NCBI RefSeq assembly: GCF_008801575.1
Contig: NZ_VZPL01000004.1
Location: 62,001 to 126,000, forward strand
Direction of reading: 5' to 3'
Source: Xanthomonas cissicola
GTDB taxonomy: Bacteria; Pseudomonadota; Gammaproteobacteria; Xanthomonadales; Xanthomonadaceae
DNA: 64,000 bases
The notes below the pieces were generated by a model. It made no database searches and was not told the DNA's origin. It worked only from the letters and a program-made list of their open reading frames with translations. The position numbers and the translations under genes were made by a program. The first letter of the stretch is position 1. Each line of letters starts with the position of its first letter. This document shows, piece after piece, positions 53,081 to 60,652 of this stretch.

Positions 53081-54118
53081 ATGGGACTGTCCACTCTTAG
53101 TAATGTCCGCTTTGCGGGCATGGCGAGTTGCGTGCCCAAGCGGATCATTTCCAACCTGACCGATTGTCCGCCGAAGATGCGCTCAGAGCGCGAGCGTCTG
53201 GTGCGTAACATCGGCATCGAGTTTCGTCGCATTTGCCCGAGCTGGCAGACATTTTCCGATCTGGCGCTCATCTCCACGGAAAAGCTGCTTGCAGAGCTGC
53301 AATGGGACAAGGAAGAAATCGATGCACTGATTGTCGTGACGCAATCACCCGACTACCCCATCCCAGCCACGGCCATCATCATGCAGCACCGGCTGCAATT
53401 GCCACAGACCGCTATCGCCTTCGATGTCAATCTCGGCTGCTCCGGCTATCCCTTTGGCCTGCACCTGGTGGGCAGCATGATTGCGGCGGGCACCATCAAA
53501 AAAGCGCTTCTGCTGGTCGGCGACCGCTCCGCCACACTTCTGGACCCATTGTTCTCCGACGCGGGCACCGCCACGGCGCTGGAGTTCGACAAAAATGCGC
53601 CACCAATGCATTTCGACTTGAACAGCGATGGCAGCGGCTACCGGGCCATCATGTTGCCCATAGGCGGACATCGCGAGCCTTACGGACCTCAGCATATCTC
53701 TCCTACACGTGACGAAAATGGTGTGCTGCACTGGCCAGGTGAGCTCATTCTGGATGGCCCGGCCGTATTGAGCTTCTCGACCCAGCGAGTGCCTCCAGCG
53801 GTGGAAAGATTGCTTGAGTATTCCGGTGCAGCTAAGGACAGCGTTGATTTCTTCGTTTTCCATCAGGCCAACAAAATGATCAACGAAACCATCCGCAAGA
53901 AGTTGGCGCTGCCTACAGAGAAAGTGCCGTCGACCCTGCGAGACTTCGGCAATACCAGCGGCGCTTCCCTGCCCATCACCATGACCGTCCGTCTGAACGA
54001 CACGCTGATCAAGGCCAGGCACCGCCTGTTGCTTGCCGGCTTCGGCATTGGCCTGTCCTGGGGCACAGCCATCGTGGACGTCGAGAATGCAGTCTTTCCG
54101 GCACTGATCGAAGCATGA
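53081..54118 (+). CDS. 3-oxoacyl-ACP synthase III-like protein
   Basis: A 345-residue thiolase-fold enzyme of the FabH branch. The catalytic triad is intact: Cys120 in NLGCSGYPFG, His261 in FVFHQANKM and Asn291 in DFGNTSGASLP. It likely extends a short acyl starter on the neighbouring ACP to a beta-ketoacyl-ACP. Similar KAS III genes occur in the viosamine/flagellin glycosylation island of P. syringae. It overlaps the first SDR gene by four bases (ATGA), showing a tightly coupled operon. Housekeeping FabH is an unlikely alternative because of the context and the specialised ACP. Confidence 0.9.
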   Translation: MGLSTLSNVRFAGMASCVPKRIISNLTDCPPKMRSERERLVRNIGIEFRRICPSWQTFSDLALISTEKLLAELQWDKEEIDALIVVTQSPDYPIPATAIIMQHRLQLPQTAIAFDVNLGCSGYPFGLHLVGSMIAAGTIKKALLLVGDRSATLLDPLFSDAGTATALEFDKNAPPMHFDLNSDGSGYRAIMLPIGGHREPYGPQHISPTRDENGVLHWPGELILDGPAVLSFSTQRVPPAVERLLEYSGAAKDSVDFFVFHQANKMINETIRKKLALPTEKVPSTLRDFGNTSGASLPITMTVRLNDTLIKARHRLLLAGFGIGLSWGTAIVDVENAVFPALIEA

Positions 54119-54879
54119 ACGCCGAGCGCGATCCGTTTTCCCTGGAAGGCAGGCGCATCCTGGTGACTGGTGCTTCGTCAGGTATCGGTCGACAAATTGC
54201 CATCACTTGCTCACAAATGGGAGCCTGCGTCGTCATCACCGGGCGCAATACCGCGCGGTTGCAGGACACATTCAACCAACTGGAGGGCCAAGGCCACACG
54301 CAAGTGGTGGCGGACTTGGCGGAACAGGAAGGCATTGACCGGGTCGTTGGTGCAAGCGGCATCATCAATGGCTTGGCACACGCAGCTGGCATGTCCAAGC
54401 TGACTCCCTTTCGAATGATCGGTCATGCGCACCTGGACGAGACATTTGCAAGCAACACCTACGCACCCATGCTACTGACGCGAAACCTATTGGCGAAGAA
54501 GCAGATCGCGCCGGGCGGATCGCTCTTATTTATTGCCTCAATTGCCTCACATATCGGCCCGCTGGCGAGCAGCGCATACGCTGCCAGCAAAAGCGCCCTG
54601 CTGGGCATGATGCGCTCGCTGGGTATGGAAGTGGCCAAGCAAGGCATGCGCGCCAACTGCATCGCACCGGGTTACGTACGCACTCCTCTGCTGGATGGCT
54701 TGCAGGGAAGCGGCGGCAATATGGACAGCCTGTTTGACTTGACGCCACTTGGCATGGGCGAGCCGGAAGACGTGGCTTATGCAGCAGTGTTCTATCTTTC
54801 GGATGCCAGCCGCTGGATCACGCGCAACCACTTCATTCTTGATGGCGGTTTTTCTGTACCGATGGACATCTACGCATGA
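54115..54879 (+). CDS. SDR-family reductase 1 (3-oxoacyl-ACP reductase-like)
   Basis: A 254-residue classical short-chain dehydrogenase. The cofactor motif GASSGIG lies at 19-25, followed by an Arg at the end of the second strand (TGRN), which suggests NADPH. The catalytic residues are Ser142, Tyr155 and Lys159 (YAASK). It probably reduces the beta-ketoacyl-ACP made by the preceding synthase to a 3-hydroxyacyl-ACP. It is a close paralogue of the next gene: both have LVTGASSGIGRQIA and TYNLLEGQGH- or FNQLEGQGH-type segments. Start and stop overlap its neighbours by four bases. Confidence 0.88.
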   Translation: MNAERDPFSLEGRRILVTGASSGIGRQIAITCSQMGACVVITGRNTARLQDTFNQLEGQGHTQVVADLAEQEGIDRVVGASGIINGLAHAAGMSKLTPFRMIGHAHLDETFASNTYAPMLLTRNLLAKKQIAPGGSLLFIASIASHIGPLASSAYAASKSALLGMMRSLGMEVAKQGMRANCIAPGYVRTPLLDGLQGSGGNMDSLFDLTPLGMGEPEDVAYAAVFYLSDASRWITRNHFILDGGFSVPMDIYA

Positions 54880-55610
54880 GTAACGCGGCGCAACGCGCTT
54901 TTTCACTGGATGGCAAGACCATTTTGGTCACAGGCGCTTCATCGGGCATCGGCAGGCAGATTGCCGTTTCCTGCGCGCGACGCGGGGCGTGCTTGGTCAT
55001 TACCGGACGCGACGCAGATCGCCTTCAGGAAACCTACAATCTGCTAGAGGGGCAAGGGCATCTCCAGGTGCTGGCCGACCTGACCGACGCCGAAGGCCGT
55101 GACCGACTGGCACAGGGCGTTTCCAGCCTAGATGGCTTGGTCCACTGCGCTGGCAGGCAGCGCTTGAGCCCTATCAGGCAGTTGACCGAGAAGCTCATGA
55201 CCGATGTCTATGCAGTCAATTTCCTGGCCCCTGTCATGCTCACCCAGCGGCTGTTGCAGGCCAACGCTCTTGCGCCTCAAAGTTCCATCGTCTTCATGCT
55301 TTCCACTGCGGCCCATATCGGCACACCTGGGGTAGGACCATATTCGGCCATGAAGTCAGCCCTGCTCGGCATCATCCGTTGCCTGTCCATGGAGCAGGCC
55401 AAACGCAAGATTCGGGTCAATGGCATGTCTCCCTCTGCAGTCGTGACGCCCATCTGGGACGCAACCCATCTAGAAGCACAGCGAAAACGCCATCCGCTCG
55501 GATTAGGTACCCCGGAGGACGTGGCAAACGCTGCAATCTATCTATTGTCCGATGCCAGCCGCTGGGTAACCGGGACCAGTTTGGTAATGGACGGTGGGGC
55601 TGTCCTGTGA
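54876..55610 (+). CDS. SDR-family reductase 2 (paralogue of reductase 1)
   Basis: A 244-residue short-chain dehydrogenase with GASSGIG near 20, VITGRD after the second strand, and catalytic Ser143, Tyr156 and Lys160 (YSAMK). Similarity to the preceding gene runs through the whole length, so the pair arose by tandem duplication and has diverged. Likely roles are a second reduction, a different acyl chain length, or oxidation of the product of the Rieske enzyme. It overlaps the previous gene by four bases and the next by four. Confidence 0.87.
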   Translation: MSNAAQRAFSLDGKTILVTGASSGIGRQIAVSCARRGACLVITGRDADRLQETYNLLEGQGHLQVLADLTDAEGRDRLAQGVSSLDGLVHCAGRQRLSPIRQLTEKLMTDVYAVNFLAPVMLTQRLLQANALAPQSSIVFMLSTAAHIGTPGVGPYSAMKSALLGIIRCLSMEQAKRKIRVNGMSPSAVVTPIWDATHLEAQRKRHPLGLGTPEDVANAAIYLLSDASRWVTGTSLVMDGGAVL

Positions 55611-56260
55611 CCTATTCCGTGCTCATCGTCGGCGCGGGCGGCTGGGGCCGCGAGGTCCTGGAGCAAATGCAAGGTGATATTGCACATGGCAAGGAATGGG
55701 AAGTCACCGGATTCCTGGACAGCCGCGAGCATATTCTCGATGGCTTCGATACTGGGGTACCCATCGTCGGCGACCCTTTGACATACGTGCCGCGTGGCAA
55801 CGAGGCTTTTGTCTGCGCGCAAGGCGACCCATTGGAACGGCGGAAGTACATTCAGCCGCTGCTTGCGAAGGGGGCCTCGTTCATCCCGATCTGCACCGAG
55901 GCGCACCTCAGTCGCCGCGTGCGTCTAGGCACAGGTTGCTTTCTCGGCAACCAGGTCCACGTTGGGCCCGATGTGTGGATCGGGGATTTTGCAAATCTGC
56001 TCACTTGGTCGGTGATTGGACACGATGTTCGCATTGGCAATTATGCTCATGTGGGCGCACAGGTTTTCATGGGCGGCGGCGTGCAGATAGGCGACTTCGC
56101 AGTCGTGCACCCGCGTGCCACCCTGGTGCCCGGTATCAAGGTAGGTGAGCACGCCGTCGTCGGCACCGGTGCAGTCGTGCTCAAGGATGTGCCAGCGGGC
56201 GCCACCGTGTTCGGCAATCCGGCCAAGATCGTATTCCACAAGAACATGACGATGGACTGA
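55607..56260 (+). CDS. NeuD/PglD-family sugar acyltransferase (left-handed beta-helix)
   Basis: A 217-residue protein with an N-terminal Rossmann-like PglD_N domain (SVLIVGAGGWGREV, then VTGFLDSREHIL) and C-terminal hexapeptide repeats forming a left-handed beta-helix (VRLGTGCFLGNQVHVGPDVW; ICxTEAH region upstream). The catalytic base of this family is usually a His in the helix; HDV and HVG are candidates. It most likely acylates the 4-amino group of the sugar made by the aminotransferase, using the ACP-bound acyl chain or acetyl-CoA. The start is GTG 55607, overlapping the preceding stop codon. Confidence 0.84.
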   Translation: MTYSVLIVGAGGWGREVLEQMQGDIAHGKEWEVTGFLDSREHILDGFDTGVPIVGDPLTYVPRGNEAFVCAQGDPLERRKYIQPLLAKGASFIPICTEAHLSRRVRLGTGCFLGNQVHVGPDVWIGDFANLLTWSVIGHDVRIGNYAHVGAQVFMGGGVQIGDFAVVHPRATLVPGIKVGEHAVVGTGAVVLKDVPAGATVFGNPAKIVFHKNMTMD

Positions 56261-56263
56261 TCC

Positions 56264-57409
56264 ATGCGATCCAGGATGCACCCCAACTATTACTTGTCGC
56301 AGGAAATCTTTGATCGCGAGCGGCGCAAGATCTTCCGCAAGGTGTGGTTGTTCGCAGGGCTTAAGACGCTGCTGAAGGATCACAATTGCTTTATCACACG
56401 CAAGATCGCGGGTGTTCCTCTGGTGATCCAAAACTTCAACGGGCAAATCCGTGCGTTTGAGAACGTCTGCCTCCACCGCAGTGCACTGATTCAAACCGGT
56501 ACTATCGGTTGCCGGCCTTTGGTGTGCCCCTACCACGCGTGGAGTTACGACGAACAAGGCCGGGTAAAGAACATCCCGGACTGCGATGCGATCTACCACC
56601 TGGACAATAGTGAAAAGGCCAACTTGAAGCTGCGCGAATTCTCACTGCGCGCCATCGGCAACCTGCTGTTTGTCAACCTCGATCCCAACCCAATGCCAAT
56701 CGAGGAGCAGTTTTCGGCAGACTTCATCGCCTTGCTGGAAAGCAGCTCCAACGCCTATGACACCGAGGTCATGGTGACCACATGGCATGGCCGGTACAAC
56801 TGGAAGCTGGCCTACGAGAATCTGCGGGACGCCAACCACCCGCGCTTTGTTCACCCCAAAACCTTGGCCAAAAGCGTCAACTTCACTCCACAGGTAAACG
56901 AGGAACAAGCCAAGGAGTCCATGGAGACCTTGCAGGATACATCGCCCGCAGCGCTGAGGCGCGAGATGCGCCGCTTCAGTTTCGGCGGCCCGGAAGCCAC
57001 CATCCCCAACCTTAAGCACTTCGGCTGGCACGATAAAGTGGAACGCTGGGGCAATCAGGATGCCTACTTCAACTGGTTGGCTTTCCCGAACTTGCATATC
57101 GCAAGTGCGAACGGCGGCTACTCCTTCACGCTGGAACACCACATCCCGATCGCGCCGGACAGGACCGACTTGGAAATCTATTGGTTCAGCGCACGCAAGA
57201 AGCGGCCTTATGGGTTTTCCGGCCAGGTGTTACTGGCACAAATGCACGGCAGCAAAACGGTGGTGGGCGAGGACGTGGACATCATGGAGCGGGTGCAGGC
57301 CGCATTGCACACAGACGCTCCGCTGCCCACCCAGGGCGTCTACGAATCCATGAATCGCCTGGTCGAACGCTGGTATGAAACCCTGATGGAAACCGAACAT
57401 GAAATCTAG
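56264..57409 (+). CDS. Rieske non-haem iron oxygenase, alpha subunit type
   Basis: A 381-residue two-domain oxygenase. The [2Fe-2S] Rieske ligands are complete: Cys69-x-His71 and Cys88-x2-His91. The catalytic domain has Asp189 bridging, His192 and His197 (DANHPRFVH) and a C-terminal acidic ligand in GEDVDIMERVQ (near 337-339), the 2-His-1-carboxylate iron site. It should hydroxylate, demethylate or otherwise oxidise a substrate with O2, most likely the acyl chain or the sugar. No ferredoxin or reductase gene is adjacent, so electrons must come from elsewhere. Such an enzyme is unusual in a flagellin-linked sugar cluster. Confidence 0.9.
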   Translation: MRSRMHPNYYLSQEIFDRERRKIFRKVWLFAGLKTLLKDHNCFITRKIAGVPLVIQNFNGQIRAFENVCLHRSALIQTGTIGCRPLVCPYHAWSYDEQGRVKNIPDCDAIYHLDNSEKANLKLREFSLRAIGNLLFVNLDPNPMPIEEQFSADFIALLESSSNAYDTEVMVTTWHGRYNWKLAYENLRDANHPRFVHPKTLAKSVNFTPQVNEEQAKESMETLQDTSPAALRREMRRFSFGGPEATIPNLKHFGWHDKVERWGNQDAYFNWLAFPNLHIASANGGYSFTLEHHIPIAPDRTDLEIYWFSARKKRPYGFSGQVLLAQMHGSKTVVGEDVDIMERVQAALHTDAPLPTQGVYESMNRLVERWYETLMETEHEI

Positions 57410-58022
57410 GTGGATCATCGGGAGCAGCGAATACCTCGACCTGGCCTTTCATGCTTGGAAGCAGGCGCGTCGGGAAGAGAACGTCATCAGGATCGAGGTG
57501 CCACAAGACTCCGAACACGAATTCGATCTTGGCGTGCTGGATGGACTGAATCCCACCGACGGGGCCATGTTCGTGGCGTTCGACGAACGCTTCGGCAACT
57601 TCAAGCGCATGGAACTGATGCAGGCAGCGATGGAGCGTGGCTTCAAGCTGGAGCCGTTCATCCACTCCAGCGCAGCCATCGGCGCTGACACGGCCATTGG
57701 GCTCAACGCATTCGTGAGCGCCAATGCTGTCGTTGGGCACAGGTGCAGGATCGACTATAACACCGTCATCCATGCCGGCACGCACCTCGGACCCGCATGC
57801 CGCGTTAAATCTTCATGCTGGATAGAGAATGGTGTGCAAATCGGCGCGGGTGTGGAGATCGGCGGCAATAGCGTTCTGCGGACCGGCGTCATCGTGCGCG
57901 GGGGCGTCAAGGTCGGACGAAGCTGCGAACTTGGCTGGCCGCGTGTCTATTCCGAGGAAGTGCCTGCCAAAACCTATTTCGACGCCCGCTACGACACTCC
58001 AATCCATGTTTATGGAATTTAA
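57399..58022 (+). CDS. Second left-handed beta-helix acyltransferase
   Basis: A 207-residue protein with an N-terminal Rossmann-like part (WIIGSSEYLDLAFHAWKQAR) and hexapeptide repeats in the second half (IGADTAIGLNAFVSANAVVG, then IGAGVEIGGNSVLRTGVIVR). It resembles sugar N- or O-acetyltransferases of the NeuD/PglD group but is distinct from the one at 55607. A second acylation of the glycan, or acyl transfer to another position, is inferred. It overlaps the Rieske gene by 11 bases. The substrate is unknown. Confidence 0.78.
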   Translation: MKSRWIIGSSEYLDLAFHAWKQARREENVIRIEVPQDSEHEFDLGVLDGLNPTDGAMFVAFDERFGNFKRMELMQAAMERGFKLEPFIHSSAAIGADTAIGLNAFVSANAVVGHRCRIDYNTVIHAGTHLGPACRVKSSCWIENGVQIGAGVEIGGNSVLRTGVIVRGGVKVGRSCELGWPRVYSEEVPAKTYFDARYDTPIHVYGI

Positions 58023-58036
58023 GCCAGGGACAAATC

Positions 58037-59254
58037 ATGCAAACCGGCATTCAATTCAAACTAGATATAGACCCGCAGGCAATGGAAGAAACGTTTCAGG
58101 TTGCAGCTGAGGGCCTGACTAGTGATCCGATGTTTGGTATTCCCGAGGACGTTCGCCATCTCATTGCCAAATTTGGCGACGAAGTCAAGGTGATTGTTTT
58201 AGGAACTCAGGGGTTCGGCTCGCATTTGCTGAACCTGAAACAGGAGCGGCATTGCAATGTGATCGCCTCGGTTGACGACTTCCGCTATCACTCTGGTGCA
58301 CTATATTACGGCACTCCCATTATCTCGACGGACAAATTCATTGAACTGGCTAAGTCTGGCGACACCATCGCCCTCAACACCTGCCGATACGATGGACCCA
58401 AGCGATTTTTTGACCAGGTCTGCAGGCAGCACGGGATTGCTCATATCAACTTTGAACAGGCTGTTCGCGCTTTCGGTCTACAGGGGCGTGTAGATTTCCG
58501 GGTGGACGACTGGGGACGGGAGATCGTGCGTAACGTTCCCAGGTTTCAGCGCTTGGCAAACCGCTTTTCCGATGCCTACTCGGCACAAACCCTGTTCTCT
58601 GTCCTCAACTTCCACCTGACCTGTGACCCTGAGTACTACCACGAAATCGAGCGCCCCTACACCACTTTGTACTTCCGCTCCGGCCTTCTGCAATTTGGCA
58701 GCACGGAAAAGATGGTTGATTGCGGCGCCTCAATCGGCGAGTCACTCGCAGGCCTGATTGGTGTTACCAAGGGACAATTTTCGCGTTCGTGGATGATTGA
58801 ACCAGATCGGATCAACATCGGCACACTTACGAACGTGTTACGCCGCTACGAAGGCACATCTCTGGCGTCGAGAATCAGTCTGCACGGCTGCGGCGTAGGC
58901 GAAGTACGAGACAGGGTTCCGTTCAACCACGAGGGCGGCCACGGTGGCTTCGTCAAGCCTTCAAGTGAAGTTTTCGAACCGGCGGACATCATCGATATAT
59001 TCCCCATCGATGATGTCATCGACGATGCACCCACCTTCATCAAGATGGACATAGAGGGCTCGGAACTTTCGGCACTGAAAGGCGCGCAGGGTGCGATTGC
59101 TCAGTGCAAACCCAAAATGGCGATCTCTGCCTATCACAGGGCTACCGACCTGCTGGATCTAAGCGATTTCGCCCTATCTCTGAACCCGGATTACAGGATC
59201 GGCCTACGCCATCACACGCCAGATCGCTGGGATACCTGCCTTTATTTTTATTAA
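58037..59254 (+). CDS. FkbM-family methyltransferase with N-terminal extension
   Basis: A 405-residue protein whose C-terminal half (about 200-400) is FkbM-type: MVDCGASIGESLAGLIG for SAM binding and FIKMDIEGSELSALKGAQGA, the FkbM signature. The first ~190 residues form another Rossmann-like domain (VKVIVLGTQGFGSHLL, then YYGTPIISTDKFIELA) resembling PglD_N/nucleotide-sugar domains. O-methylation of the sugar is the likely role, consistent with 2-O-methyl groups on viosamine glycans of Pseudomonas flagellin. GC content falls to about 48% in a sampled line (58141-58200), below the flagellar genes. Confidence 0.84.
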   Translation: MQTGIQFKLDIDPQAMEETFQVAAEGLTSDPMFGIPEDVRHLIAKFGDEVKVIVLGTQGFGSHLLNLKQERHCNVIASVDDFRYHSGALYYGTPIISTDKFIELAKSGDTIALNTCRYDGPKRFFDQVCRQHGIAHINFEQAVRAFGLQGRVDFRVDDWGREIVRNVPRFQRLANRFSDAYSAQTLFSVLNFHLTCDPEYYHEIERPYTTLYFRSGLLQFGSTEKMVDCGASIGESLAGLIGVTKGQFSRSWMIEPDRINIGTLTNVLRRYEGTSLASRISLHGCGVGEVRDRVPFNHEGGHGGFVKPSSEVFEPADIIDIFPIDDVIDDAPTFIKMDIEGSELSALKGAQGAIAQCKPKMAISAYHRATDLLDLSDFALSLNPDYRIGLRHHTPDRWDTCLYFY

Positions 59255-59269
59255 CGCTCTGCCTTAAAA

Positions 59270-60652
59270 ATGAGCGGATCGATGACTGACCCAAGCAAGA
59301 TTTTCCTTTTCAACTCGGCCCTTCCTGAATCTCTGGAGATCTCGGATTTCCTGAAGGGCATGGGGCCGTCCCAAGACAATATCAGAGGCCAGAACATCGG
59401 CAACGGCTACATCGCCTATGGTTTTTTGAAGGCGCTGTTTGGGCGCCCGGTGAAGCTTGACCACATTTCCAATGCACTGGAAGCAACGCTATCCGATCAA
59501 CTTGCAGAAGAGATCAATGCAAAGTACTCGCATCTCGTCTGGACCATGAAGGATGACATCCGGGAGGACTTCTCGGGCCTTCCCATTGAGCGAATTACGC
59601 ACTTTCTCGAAAAAATCATGATCCCGGTTGTACCGGTGAGCCTTTGCGCGAACTCATTCAACGGCTACGACCCGGGCTTGGCCAAGCGCTTAAGCCCCAA
59701 TCAGAAGCGTTTTTTCTCCCTTCTTTCCGAAAAGTCCAAGTTGATTGGTGTTCGCGGATATTATTCCGCCGAGATCTTGAATAGCCTCGACATAAAGAAC
59801 GTCAAGGTAATTGGATGCCCGAGCTACTTCGAGAACGGACCTATCCGGACTCTGCACAAAAAACCATGGAATGCGGATAAGGTCGTCACTACGGCCACAT
59901 TCTTCAATTCCGGGCTGCCGCGGACATCCCATCTGCTGCAGGATGAATTGTATTTCATCAACTTACTCTACCTTGAAAAAGCACTGCCATCGACCCTCAA
60001 CATCACAGCGCAACCTTTCAATCTCGATGAAATACCCACGTCCTTCCAACTATTGGCCAAGGCCATGGCTGGACGACTGGAATTTTTCTCTGATTACAGC
60101 CGATGGGCCACGTTCTTCAAAAGCAACGACCATTGCCTCACGATTGGAACCCGGCTTCACTCCGGAATCCTGTCGATCAATAGCGGCGTCCCCGCCATCG
60201 TGACCAATCCGGATTCCAGGGCCAGGGAAACTTGCGAATACCTCCGCATCCCTTATGACCCAAGCCTGCACAGCCGAAGCAACATCCGTGAAGTTTTCGA
60301 GAACCTCGACCTCTCGGAAATGAACAACGCTTACCCTGCTTTGCATAAGGAATTTCTTGATTTCCTCGACGCAGTTGGCCTTACGCCTTGCACGCTATCT
60401 CATGAGAGACCGTGCTTTGAATTTCCGGATCTGAAGAAGAGCACTAGCCCGTCAGTTGCAGCTGAGCTACATGAAGCCTACACCGAACTCGTAGAGAATC
60501 TGGACCGCGAGCTTGTTGTCCGGAGAGAGCACGGCGGAGAGATATCTCGACGCTTGGTAAATAAATTCCAACTCCTAAGACGGCGCTATCCTGGGCTGAC
60601 GCGCAAGGAGTATCTGGATTACCTCAGCCGGTTTTCGGGTGAAGCAAAGTGA
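59270..60652 (+). CDS. Polysaccharide pyruvyltransferase-family protein
   Basis: A 460-residue protein. The central part has PF04230-like features: IGVRGYYSAEILNSL, VIGCPSYF and the nucleotide-binding GTRLHSGILSINSGVPAIV. The C-terminal ~80 residues are a charged helical extension. Family members add pyruvyl ketals or act as glycosyltransferase-like enzymes on capsule and exopolysaccharide. The role here, either pyruvylating the glycan or transferring another group, is inferred. ATG 59270 is used, with 59282 also possible. GC is about 47% in a sampled line (59281-59340), suggesting acquisition from another source. Its stop overlaps the next start (GTGA). Confidence 0.8.
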   Translation: MSGSMTDPSKIFLFNSALPESLEISDFLKGMGPSQDNIRGQNIGNGYIAYGFLKALFGRPVKLDHISNALEATLSDQLAEEINAKYSHLVWTMKDDIREDFSGLPIERITHFLEKIMIPVVPVSLCANSFNGYDPGLAKRLSPNQKRFFSLLSEKSKLIGVRGYYSAEILNSLDIKNVKVIGCPSYFENGPIRTLHKKPWNADKVVTTATFFNSGLPRTSHLLQDELYFINLLYLEKALPSTLNITAQPFNLDEIPTSFQLLAKAMAGRLEFFSDYSRWATFFKSNDHCLTIGTRLHSGILSINSGVPAIVTNPDSRARETCEYLRIPYDPSLHSRSNIREVFENLDLSEMNNAYPALHKEFLDFLDAVGLTPCTLSHERPCFEFPDLKKSTSPSVAAELHEAYTELVENLDRELVVRREHGGEISRRLVNKFQLLRRRYPGLTRKEYLDYLSRFSGEAK

